The position numbers and the translations under genes were made by a program. DNA of 13,596 bases, from contig JBFLXE010000069.1 in assembly GCA_040757455.1 (NCBI GenBank), positions 1 to 13,596 on the forward strand, written 5' to 3'. A model generated the notes under the pieces. That model was given only the letters and a program-made list of their open reading frames with translations, searched no databases and had not been told where the DNA came from. The stretch is from Kmv42 sp040757455 (lineage in GTDB: Bacteria > Nitrospirota > Thermodesulfovibrionia > Thermodesulfovibrionales > SM23-35). The number at the start of each line of letters is the position of its first letter. The first letter of the stretch is position 1. Below, in pieces: positions 6,879 to 13,596 of the stretch.

Positions 6879-8978
6879 ATGGTGAACTTTGACGTGGAAA
6901 AAATTCGTAATGTTGCGGTTATTGCGCACGGAGGCGCCGGCAAAACTTCACTTGTTGAGGCGATGCTCTTTGATTCGGGCTCCATAGACAGACTCGGCAG
7001 TGTGGAAGAAGGGACTTCAACGACCGATTATGAGCCGGAGGAAATAGCACGAAAGATATCGGTCACTTCTTCCCTTGCTTTCTGCAGCTGGAAAGAATGC
7101 AGGATTAACCTGATCGATACCCCTGGTTTTATTAATTTCCTTGAGGATACGCGCGGATGCCTGCGGGCCGTCGACGGAGCGGTTGTGATAGTCAGTGCAA
7201 TCTCGGGTGTCAAGGCAGAGACGCAGAAGATATGGAAGTATGCATCAGAATTCGAACTGCCGAGGATTGTTTTCGTAAATAAGATAGATAAGGAGGCAGC
7301 CAATTTTGCCCGGGCCGTGGGAGAGGTTGAGAAAACTTTTGAGACAGAAGCCTTGCCTCTTCAATTGCCCATAGGTTCGGGTGAAAAATTCAGGGGCATT
7401 GTGGACCTGATAACCATGAAGGCCTTCGCTTTCAAGAACGGAAAAGGAGAAGAGATAGAAATGCCCTCCGATATGCTTCCTGATATTGAAGAGTACAGAA
7501 AGAGACTTGTTGAGCGGATTGCTGAATCGGATGATGTCCTCCTGGAGAGATATCTCGAGGGGGGGACTCTTTCCGAGGAGGAGATTATCAAAGGCGTGAA
7601 AGAAGGCTCGTTGACCAGGAGATTTGTGCCCGTTACGTGCGGTTCTGCAACAGAGAACATCGGCGTCCAGGGGCTCCTTGATGCCATTGTTCTCTGTCTT
7701 CCGTCACCTGTGGAGATGGCGAGAATATCTCCGGTCAATGGCAAGAATCCGAAAATTGGGGGACAGGAGGTTGAAAGAAAGCCCTCGCAGACCGAGTTTT
7801 TTTCTGCATATGTATTCAAGACTGTCGCTGATCCCTTTGCAGGTAGACTTTCAATATTCAGAGTATATTCGGGCGTACTCAAGGCGGATTCAAATGTCTT
7901 GAACACATCTACAGGCGCCAGGGAAAGAATAGGTCAGGTTTTTTACCTGATGGGAAAGAAACAGATACCGGCTCAGGCGCTGGGGCCCGGCGGGATAGGC
8001 GTTGTTGCAAAATTGAAGGAGACGTACACAGGAGACACGCTTTCTGACGAGGCTAATCAGATCATTTTCGAAAAGGTGAGATTTGCTGATCCCATCATCT
8101 CCTATGCGATTGCGCCCAAGAGCAAGGGTGACGAGGAGAAAGTCAGCATAAGCCTTCACAAGATTATCGAGGAGGACCCGACTCTGAGATTCCAGCGGGA
8201 TGAAGAGACAAAGGAGATGCTTCTTTCGGGAATGGGCCAGGTTCATCTCGAGGTTACGCTCGAAAGATTGAAGAGGAAATTCGGTGTCGAAGTTCTGATG
8301 AAAACACCTAAAGTGCCATACAGGGAAACAATCAAGGCTGCAGCAAAGGCACAGGGAAAATATAAGAAGCAATCCGGTGGTCGTGGACAATATGGAGACT
8401 GTTATATCGAGATTGAGCCGCTCCCGAGGGGTGAAGGGTATGAATTTGTTGACAAGATAGTCGGGGGTGCGATACCGAGGCAATACATACCGGCTGTCGA
8501 AAAAGGCGTCGTCGAAACGATGCACGAAGGGGTTATCTCGGGCTATCCGCTTGTGGACATTAAGATTACTCTATTTGACGGTTCTTATCATAGTGTGGAT
8601 TCCTCTGAAATGGCCTTCAAGATAGCAGGATCGATGGCCCTGAAGAAGGCCGTACTGGAGGCCAAACCTGTTTTACTTGAACCTGTCATGAAAGTTGAGG
8701 TAGTAACTCCTGACGATACACTTGGTTCTGTCATAGGAGATCTGAACTCAAAACGTGGAAGAGTTCAGGGTGTGGAACCCCAGGCAGGCGGTCAACAGAA
8801 AATAACCGCACTTGTGCCCATGTCCGAAATGCTGACATATGCAAATCAACTCCATAGCCTGACGTCCGGCAGGGGGCTTTATTCTATGGAATTTTCACAT
8901 TATGAAGAGATGCCGAGCCATTTAGCTCAGAAAATTATCGCTGAACGTACAGCCCAGAGAAAAGAGAAAGCGGACTAA
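6879..8978 (+). CDS. fusA: Elongation factor G paralogue (EF-G2-like translational GTPase)
   Basis: A 699-residue five-domain translational GTPase expected to act on the ribosome in translocation or a related step. GTPase motifs: AHGGAGKTS (16-24, P-loop), a switch I region with DYEPEEIARKISV (50-62), DTPG (80-83) and NKID (134-137). Domains II-V follow, and the C-terminus carries LTSGRGLYSMEFSHYEEMP. It departs from canonical EF-G in several places. The P-loop is AHGGAGKT instead of AHIDAGKT, switch I has RKISV instead of RGITI, and residue 84 is Phe, where classical factors carry the catalytic His of DTPGH. These are traits of the EF-G-like/EF-G2 subfamily, so a canonical fusA probably exists elsewhere. 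No rpsL, rpsG or tuf neighbours are present, unlike the classic str operon. It begins 66 bp after rseC and ends 21 bp before ileS. Confidence 0.9.
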   Translation: MVNFDVEKIRNVAVIAHGGAGKTSLVEAMLFDSGSIDRLGSVEEGTSTTDYEPEEIARKISVTSSLAFCSWKECRINLIDTPGFINFLEDTRGCLRAVDGAVVIVSAISGVKAETQKIWKYASEFELPRIVFVNKIDKEAANFARAVGEVEKTFETEALPLQLPIGSGEKFRGIVDLITMKAFAFKNGKGEEIEMPSDMLPDIEEYRKRLVERIAESDDVLLERYLEGGTLSEEEIIKGVKEGSLTRRFVPVTCGSATENIGVQGLLDAIVLCLPSPVEMARISPVNGKNPKIGGQEVERKPSQTEFFSAYVFKTVADPFAGRLSIFRVYSGVLKADSNVLNTSTGARERIGQVFYLMGKKQIPAQALGPGGIGVVAKLKETYTGDTLSDEANQIIFEKVRFADPIISYAIAPKSKGDEEKVSISLHKIIEEDPTLRFQRDEETKEMLLSGMGQVHLEVTLERLKRKFGVEVLMKTPKVPYRETIKAAAKAQGKYKKQSGGRGQYGDCYIEIEPLPRGEGYEFVDKIVGGAIPRQYIPAVEKGVVETMHEGVISGYPLVDIKITLFDGSYHSVDSSEMAFKIAGSMALKKAVLEAKPVLLEPVMKVEVVTPDDTLGSVIGDLNSKRGRVQGVEPQAGGQQKITALVPMSEMLTYANQLHSLTSGRGLYSMEFSHYEEMPSHLAQKIIAERTAQRKEKAD

Positions 8979-8999
8979 TAGATTCTAAAACTAACAGTT

Positions 9000-11819
9000 A
9001 TGCCAAAAGATTATAAGGAGACGCTCAATCTTCCCAGGACTGATTTTCCGATGAAGGCGAATCTTACTCAAAAAGAACTCGAAATATTAAGGTTTTGGGA
9101 AGAAGGCCAGGTATATAAGAAAATCCAGGAAAAAAATATGGGAAAACCCCAATATATTCTTCATGATGGGCCTCCCTATGCCAACGGTCATATACATATC
9201 GGCCACGCACTGAATAAGATTCTCAAGGACATAATCGTTAAATACAGAGCAATGAAAGGCTTCTATGCTCCGTACGTTCCTGGATGGGATTGCCATGGTT
9301 TGCCTATAGAGCTTCAGGTTGATAAAAATCTGGGAGATAGGAAGGACAAGCTTAATATCCTGGAAAAAAGGAAACTTTGTAAGGAATATGCCGAAAAGTT
9401 TGTCTTCATTCAAAGGACTGAATTCAGGAGACTTGGGGTCTTCGGTGACTGGGATAGGCCTTATATGACAATGAATAGTGAATACGAGGCAGCCATAGTG
9501 CGAGAGTTCGCCAAATTTGTTGCAGGGGGTTTTGTTTATCGAGGCAAGAAACCTGTTTATTGGTGTCCCTCATGTGCGACAGCGCTTGCCGAAGCCGAAG
9601 TTGAATACGGGGATAAAGAGTCGCCGTCGATATTCGTGAAGTTTAAGATTGACGAGGAGAATGTCGCTAAATTCTTGCCAGAGTTGGAAGGGAAGAAAGT
9701 CTTTGTTCTTATATGGACAACGACTCCGTGGACTCTGCCGGCAAACCTCGCCCTTGCTTTCCATCCTGATTTTGACTACGTAGCAGTTCAGAATAATGAA
9801 GAGTTTTATATAGTGGCCGAAGGAAGACTCGAAACCCTTCGGGAAGAGACAGACATTAAAGGCAAGATCATCGCAAGGATGCCAGGAAGAAATTTTGAGG
9901 GTATGCAAGCCCTTCATCCTTTTCTTCCGAAGAAATCGATTGCTGTCCTCGGTAAATTCGTAACCCTGGGAGAAGGAACTGGAATCGTGCATATTGCTCC
10001 TGGTCACGGGGAGGATGATTATGAGACTGCTTTAATATATGGTCTCGATATCTATGCTCCGGTCGACAGAAAAGGAAGGTTCAAGTTTCCCGCTGGCGAG
10101 GAACTATCCTGGCTGCAGGGAAAGTTCGTTTTCACGGCCAATTCTGAGATCATCGATATGCTTAAGAACAATAATGCCCTGCTGAAGGAGGAGAAGATCA
10201 TCCATTCTTATCCACTTTGCTGGCGTTGCAAAAAGCCGGTGATCTTCAGGGCAACCGAGCAGTGGTTTATATCACTCGACAGAAATATGTTGAGGGACAG
10301 ATGCCTGTCAGAGATTGACAATGTGACCTGGATTCCTGAATGGGGTAAAGACAGGATTTATGGAATGGTCAGGAACAGGCCAGACTGGTGCATCTCGAGG
10401 CAGAGAGCATGGGGGGTGCCTATCACCCTGCTGAAATGTGCTGACTGCGAGGAGTTCAGCACTGACTATAACATTCTGGTGAACATAGCTGAAATGGTGA
10501 GAAAACACGGCTCTGATATCTGGTATTTGAAGGCGGCTGAAGATTTTTTGCCACCGGAATACAGATGCAGCAAATGTAAGGGTACAACTTTCTCGAAGGA
10601 GACGGATATACTTGATGTTTGGTTTGACTCAGGTATCAGTCATGCAGCGGTTATGGAAGAAGATGAGAGACTTTCCTGGCCCGCTAACCTTTATCTTGAA
10701 GGCAGCGACCAGCACAGGGGATGGTTCCAGAGTTCGCTTCTCACATCTGTGGGAGTAAGGCAGAAAGCACCTTTCGGGATGGTACTTACTCATGGTTTCG
10801 TCGTAGACGGCCAGGGCAAGAAGATGTCCAAATCTCTGGGAAATGTCATATCTCCCCAGGAAGTAATAAAGACGGATGGGGCAGAGATATTGAGGCTGTG
10901 GGTATCCGCAGAGGATTACAGGGAGGACATCAGGATATCTAAGGAAATAATTGACAGGCTGACAGAGGCTTACCGAAAGATAAGGAACACTTGCAGATTT
11001 TTACTCAGCAACATTTATGACTTTGACGGGAAGGATTATAGTGGAGACTTGCTTGATATAGACAAATGGGCCATGTCCAGACTCCAGACATTCACGGAGA
11101 AAGTGACGTCGGCGTTCGAGAATTTTAATTTCCACGAAGTCTTCCACGATATTTACAATTTCTGTGTCGTCGACATGAGTTCTTTTTATCTCGACGTACT
11201 AAAAGACAGACTTTACACATTCAAGTCTGATTCACCTCAGAGACGCGCTGCGCAATGGGTTATCTGTTCTGTGCTCTCCGTGATGACGCGTCTGATGGCT
11301 CCTGTGATATCTTTTACTGCCGAAGAAGTCTGGCAAGCCTTAAGAAAGAACGGATCGGAAGGCAGGGACTTAAGAAAGGTTGAAGAATCCGTGTTCCTCT
11401 CGGAATTTCCGAAGATCGATGAAAGATATCATGACCGGGAACTTGAGGAGAGATGGAATTTGCTTTTTGAAGTGAGAAATGAGGTGAATAAGGCCATCGA
11501 GAGGAAGAGATCTGAAAGACTTCTGGGGAATTCACTTGAGGCAAAGGTAACGATCCGTGCCCCGGCTGATTATCATCGCCTTCTCTCGCTCCACAGGGAT
11601 TTTCTGCCGACTTTTTTTATAGTTTCGGCTGTGGAGATGACAGAAGGAAACATGAAGGGTTCCTATCAAAGTGCGGAGATTGAGGGATTGGAGATTAATA
11701 TTGAACGGGCGCCGGGAGAGAAATGTCAGAGGTGCTGGAACTGGAGCGAAAGCGTTGGAGTCTTTTCTGATGCTCCCGAAATCTGCGAAAGATGTTACAG
11801 AGTTCTTTTTATGAAGTGA
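9000..11819 (+). CDS. ileS: Isoleucyl-tRNA synthetase (bacterial IleS1 type)
   Basis: It attaches isoleucine to tRNA-Ile and hydrolyses mischarged Val-tRNA-Ile. The 939 residues are almost the same length as E. coli IleS. The N-terminus MPKDYKETLNLPRTDFPM is typical and supports the start despite a weak ribosome binding site. The class I motifs are HIGH (66-69, in PPYANGHIHIGH) and KMSKS (608-612). The editing domain (CP1) lies between, with WTTTPWTLPANLAL as a hallmark. Near DVWFDSG the core carries additional CxxC pairs. The C-terminus has the zinc-binding cysteines Cys909, Cys912, Cys929 and Cys932 (CQRC...CERC), diagnostic of the bacterial IleS1 type rather than the eukaryote-like IleS2 type. 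It precedes lspA, an order also seen in E. coli and many other bacteria, and is likely co-transcribed with it. No T-box leader can fit in the 21-bp upstream gap. Confidence 0.98.
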   Translation: MPKDYKETLNLPRTDFPMKANLTQKELEILRFWEEGQVYKKIQEKNMGKPQYILHDGPPYANGHIHIGHALNKILKDIIVKYRAMKGFYAPYVPGWDCHGLPIELQVDKNLGDRKDKLNILEKRKLCKEYAEKFVFIQRTEFRRLGVFGDWDRPYMTMNSEYEAAIVREFAKFVAGGFVYRGKKPVYWCPSCATALAEAEVEYGDKESPSIFVKFKIDEENVAKFLPELEGKKVFVLIWTTTPWTLPANLALAFHPDFDYVAVQNNEEFYIVAEGRLETLREETDIKGKIIARMPGRNFEGMQALHPFLPKKSIAVLGKFVTLGEGTGIVHIAPGHGEDDYETALIYGLDIYAPVDRKGRFKFPAGEELSWLQGKFVFTANSEIIDMLKNNNALLKEEKIIHSYPLCWRCKKPVIFRATEQWFISLDRNMLRDRCLSEIDNVTWIPEWGKDRIYGMVRNRPDWCISRQRAWGVPITLLKCADCEEFSTDYNILVNIAEMVRKHGSDIWYLKAAEDFLPPEYRCSKCKGTTFSKETDILDVWFDSGISHAAVMEEDERLSWPANLYLEGSDQHRGWFQSSLLTSVGVRQKAPFGMVLTHGFVVDGQGKKMSKSLGNVISPQEVIKTDGAEILRLWVSAEDYREDIRISKEIIDRLTEAYRKIRNTCRFLLSNIYDFDGKDYSGDLLDIDKWAMSRLQTFTEKVTSAFENFNFHEVFHDIYNFCVVDMSSFYLDVLKDRLYTFKSDSPQRRAAQWVICSVLSVMTRLMAPVISFTAEEVWQALRKNGSEGRDLRKVEESVFLSEFPKIDERYHDRELEERWNLLFEVRNEVNKAIERKRSERLLGNSLEAKVTIRAPADYHRLLSLHRDFLPTFFIVSAVEMTEGNMKGSYQSAEIEGLEINIERAPGEKCQRCWNWSESVGVFSDAPEICERCYRVLFMK

Positions 11820-11842
11820 GGTTTACTGTTTTTTTAAGGCTA

Positions 11843-12304
11843 ATGAAAAAGTCTATTCTAATATCACTTATTGTTTCATCTGTGATAGTGCTTGATCAGA
11901 TCACCAAGTATCTCGTCAACAGATATATTGACGCCTCCGATTCTGTAGAGATATTCCCTTTTCTGCACATAGTGAATGTCAGGAATACCGGGGCTGCTTT
12001 TGGTATCCTGAAGGATCTGAATAGCGGTTTTTTCATTTTGGTTTCCGCAGGAGCTATTCTTTTTATCTCCTATCTCCTGATCAAGAATGCGTATAATTAT
12101 GTAGGACTTTCGCTTCTTCTGGGCGGCGCCCTGGGCAACCTTATTGATAGAATGCTCTACGGAAAGGTCGTTGACTTTATAGATTTTTCATTAGGAGAAT
12201 TCCACTGGCCTGCCTTTAACGTCGCCGACTCATCACTGACGATCGGTATTGCGGTCGTTTTTCTGAATTTGATCTTAAGGAGTAAGAAGCATCTGATTAT
12301 TTAA
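11843..12304 (+). CDS. lspA: Lipoprotein signal peptidase (signal peptidase II)
   Basis: An inner-membrane aspartyl protease that removes the signal peptide from diacylglyceryl-modified prolipoproteins. The chosen ATG gives 153 residues, starting with MKKSILISLIV, which leads into the first of four membrane helices. An earlier in-frame ATG at 11792 would overlap the end of ileS and add 17 uncharacteristic residues. The family blocks are present: LDQITKYLV (17-25), NVRNTGAAFGI (45-55), GGALGNLIDRMLYGKVVDFIDF (94-115) and WPAFNVADSS (122-131). The catalytic Asp pair lies in VVDFID and at Asp129 of NVADS. AAGG lies just three bases before the ATG, a short spacing. It starts 23 bp after ileS and precedes lgt, which acts one step earlier in the same pathway. 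Confidence 0.95.
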   Translation: MKKSILISLIVSSVIVLDQITKYLVNRYIDASDSVEIFPFLHIVNVRNTGAAFGILKDLNSGFFILVSAGAILFISYLLIKNAYNYVGLSLLLGGALGNLIDRMLYGKVVDFIDFSLGEFHWPAFNVADSSLTIGIAVVFLNLILRSKKHLII

Positions 12305-12313
12305 ACTGAATTT
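12290..12313 (+). repeat. Direct repeat copy 1, flanking the lspA-lgt hairpin
   Basis: This 24-nt stretch begins CATCTGATTATTTAAA and overlaps the last lspA codons and stop. It is nearly identical to 12358-12382, with two substitutions and one extra C in the second copy. The two copies bracket a GC-rich hairpin. Confidence 0.7.
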
Positions 12314-12324
12314 AAGATATTGCT

Positions 12325-12352
12325 TTCGCCTCGGCGGATCCGCTGTGGCGGA
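12325..12352. repeat. GC-rich hairpin element between lspA and lgt
   Basis: The perfect palindrome GCGGATCCGC (12334-12343) extends outward to 12325-12352 with one T-T mismatch and two wobble pairs, using CGCC (12327-12330) and GGCG (12347-12350). The stem is much richer in G and C than its AT-rich surroundings. No T-run follows, so an intrinsic terminator is unlikely, and it sits between two genes of one pathway. It may be a small mobile repeat. Confidence 0.65.
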
Positions 12353-12357
12353 CACAA

Positions 12358-12382
12358 CATCTGCATTATTTAAATTGCATTT
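12358..12382 (+). repeat. Direct repeat copy 2, flanking the lspA-lgt hairpin
   Basis: This 25-nt stretch begins CATCTGCATTATTTAAA and matches 12290-12313 closely. It lies 18 bp before the lgt start codon, beyond the hairpin. Confidence 0.7.
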
Positions 12383-12400
12383 TCTGAGTTAAACTAAATC

Positions 12401-13165
12401 ATGCATCCAGTTTTATTCAGGTTCGGACCTGTAACAATTCATACATATGGCTTTCTTGTCGCTCTCGGTTTCCTCGCCGGTCTCGCCCTTGCGATAAGAC
12501 ACGCGAAGAAAGAGGGAGTGCCTCCCAACAAAATAGTCGATCTCGGATTCTACGTATTGATCGCAGCCCTTCTGGGTTCGAGGCTATTTTTTGTCCTGAT
12601 CAATGCCGGGTATTATTCGGAGAATCCGCTGAATATATTCAAAATATGGGAAGGCGGTCTTGTCTTTTACGGAGGCATTCTTTTTGCTGTACCGATTGCT
12701 ATCTGGTTCGTCAGAAAAAATGGCCTGGGTGTATGGAAAACAGCAGATATCTTTGCACCGTCCATTGCTCTGGGTCATGCTATTGGAAGACTTGGGTGTT
12801 TTTTCGCAGGCTGTTGTTACGGCAAAACTGCAGAGGCTCTTCCATGGGGTGTGATTTTTGCAGACCCCGAGTGCCTGGCCCCCATTAATATTCCAATTCA
12901 CCCGACTCAACTCTATGAGTCAGCAGGAGAACTCACAAATTTTATTGTGCTTATGATTTTTAGAAGGTATAAATCTTTCAACGGTCAGCTCTTCATGACC
13001 TATCTAATCCTCTATTCTGTCCTGCGTTTTGTAGTCGAATTTTTCAGGGGCGATCTGGACAGAGGATTTATTGCTCCTCATTTTTCTGTCTCACAGGGTA
13101 TAAGTGTTCTGATTCTCTTTGCTGCAATTGCGGGTTTTATCTTTTTACGAAGAAAAAGATTTTGA
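12401..13165 (+). CDS. lgt: Prolipoprotein diacylglyceryl transferase
   Basis: This inner-membrane enzyme transfers diacylglycerol from phosphatidylglycerol to the lipobox cysteine of prolipoproteins, the step before LspA cleavage. The 254 residues are near the usual length, with about seven hydrophobic segments. Recognisable blocks: IHTYGFLVALGFLAG (13-27), GGLVFYGGI (85-93), the signature GHAIGRLGCFFAGCCYG (125-141), HPTQLYES (167-174) and RFVVEFFRGD (209-218). The signature has Cys133 where E. coli has an Asn after GRIG, a Cys-rich variant common outside the gammaproteobacteria. The ATG lacks a clear Shine-Dalgarno sequence. It follows lspA by 96 bp, a gap filled by the hairpin and direct repeats. 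It ends tail-to-tail with tsaD with one base between stop codons. Confidence 0.96.
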   Translation: MHPVLFRFGPVTIHTYGFLVALGFLAGLALAIRHAKKEGVPPNKIVDLGFYVLIAALLGSRLFFVLINAGYYSENPLNIFKIWEGGLVFYGGILFAVPIAIWFVRKNGLGVWKTADIFAPSIALGHAIGRLGCFFAGCCYGKTAEALPWGVIFADPECLAPINIPIHPTQLYESAGELTNFIVLMIFRRYKSFNGQLFMTYLILYSVLRFVVEFFRGDLDRGFIAPHFSVSQGISVLILFAAIAGFIFLRRKRF

Positions 13166-13166
13166 T

Positions 13167-13596
13167 TCAGAGCGGCAAGTATGCCTGCGGATTTAGATCG
13201 AGTCCAGCGATATTTCCCGAGTTGAAATGATGATAGCCTGCTGCTGCTATCATGGCTGCATTATCAGTGCATAATGGTATGGAAGGAAGAAATATCTCTG
13301 CCTGAGTTTCTCTTCCCATTTCTCTCATCCTCTTTCTCAATTCGCTGTTTGCTGCCACTCCCCCCGTAATGATTACCTGTCTTATCTGTTCTTTCCCGAT
13401 TGCCCATTCTGTCTTCCTGACAAGGACGTCGATGACTGCAGCCTGAAACGAGGCAGCTATATCTCGAACGATATTTGAGTCCGGGGTTTGCAGTTCAAAA
13501 TGAAGACCCCCCTTTGTCCCCCCTTTTTCTAAAGAAAATCCCCCCTTACCCCCCTTTTCTAAAGGGGGGGAGGGGGGATTATAGTTGGCTTCTGAC
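13167..13596 (-). CDS. tsaD: tRNA N6-adenosine threonylcarbamoyltransferase, C-terminal part (runs off the right edge)
   Basis: TsaD transfers threonylcarbamoyl to A37 of ANN-decoding tRNAs, working with TsaB and TsaE. Only the last 142 codons are in the window; the reading frame stays open to the edge and the start lies beyond it. Visible family features are DIAASFQAAVIDVLVRK, the GGVAANSELRKRM motif and CTDNAAMIAAAGYHH, whose Asp is a conserved metal ligand. The N-terminal HxxxH part is not in view. The oddity is a repeat of about 72 nt at 13506-13577, translated in frame as about 24 residues including PLEKGGKGG and SLEKGGTKGG. It stands just upstream of the DIAASFQ helix, where TsaD proteins have a variable linker. 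The gene appears intact as far as can be seen, but the missing N-terminus leaves room for doubt. Confidence 0.88.
   Translation of the reverse strand, partial: SEANYNPPSPPLEKGGKGGFSLEKGGTKGGLHFELQTPDSNIVRDIAASFQAAVIDVLVRKTEWAIGKEQIRQVIITGGVAANSELRKRMREMGRETQAEIFLPSIPLCTDNAAMIAAAGYHHFNSGNIAGLDLNPQAYLPL
13506..13580. repeat. G/C-run palindromic repeat inserted within tsaD
   Basis: On the plus strand the unit CCCCCCTTnnCCCCCCTTTTTCTAAAG occurs about one and a half times (from 13507 and from 13540), with short variations. The second copy continues into its inverted partner AAAGGGGGGGAGGGGGGATT, so 13537-13580 folds as a long imperfect hairpin with runs of C pairing to runs of G. On the tsaD strand it is read as 24 codons without a stop. 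Confidence 0.85.

Noticed and set aside
7890..8525. 211-codon open frame on the minus strand opposite the EF-G-like gene
   Set aside because: Antisense to well-conserved EF-G domains III-IV, with no family resemblance and no ribosome binding site.
11792..11842. Upstream in-frame ATG for lspA overlapping the end of ileS
   Set aside because: It would add 17 residues before a typical MKKSILISL start and overlap ileS by 28 bases. The ATG at 11843 gives a normal family length.
12305..12400. Intrinsic terminator after lspA
   Set aside because: The hairpin lacks a following T-run and stands between two genes of one pathway. Flanking direct repeats make a mobile repeat more likely.
13167..13358. 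A separate 63-residue gene starting at the GTG at 13358
   Set aside because: The GTG encodes Val of the conserved TsaD GGVAAN motif. The frame continues upstream without a stop to the window edge, so this is the tail of tsaD.

Overview
The window reads as a stretch of bacterial chromosome that is mostly housekeeping and biosynthesis. There are ten complete protein genes and one partial gene, packed tightly, with no tRNA, rRNA, CRISPR array, transposase or phage gene visible. Base composition is moderate. Arg AGA/AGG and Ile ATA codons are common, short palindromic repeats lie between genes, and lysC is paired with a citramalate synthase. This mix suggests a Nitrospirota- or Desulfobacterota-like (formerly deltaproteobacterial) anaerobe. 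That placement is inference from gene content, not a phylogenetic result.

Layout: (1) 42-2842, minus strand: lysC then cimA, an amino-acid operon feeding the aspartate family and isoleucine. (2) 2843-3019: a divergent promoter region. (3) 3020-4888, plus strand: a large [2Fe-2S]/ASKHA protein of the RACo type, thought to reactivate corrinoid proteins. (4) 4892-6091, minus strand: panC (pantothenate synthesis) followed by a small thioredoxin-fold protein of unknown role. (5) 6092-6365: an intergenic region holding a palindromic element of about 75 bp. (6) 6366-13165, plus strand: rseC, an EF-G paralogue, ileS, lspA and lgt. Gene spacing suggests one or two transcripts. (7) 13167 to the right edge, minus strand: the C-terminal part of tsaD.

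How the genes work together: lspA and lgt encode two consecutive steps of lipoprotein maturation. ileS charges tRNA-Ile, the EF-G-like GTPase acts on the ribosome, and TsaD modifies tRNA A37, so the right half is translation plus envelope. CimA makes the isoleucine precursor citramalate, and LysC opens the Lys/Thr/Met branch.

The most interesting signals are small repeats rather than a new gene system. A G/C-run palindromic repeat of about 72 nt lies inside the tsaD reading frame and is translated in the only stop-free frame of its strand, adding about 24 Gly/Lys/Pro-rich residues in what looks like a variable linker. A GC-rich hairpin between lspA and lgt is flanked by near-identical 24/25-bp direct repeats, like a small insertion with target duplication. 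A third palindrome sits between panC and rseC. The EF-G paralogue has Phe where translational GTPases carry their catalytic His. I see no convincing undescribed multi-gene system here.
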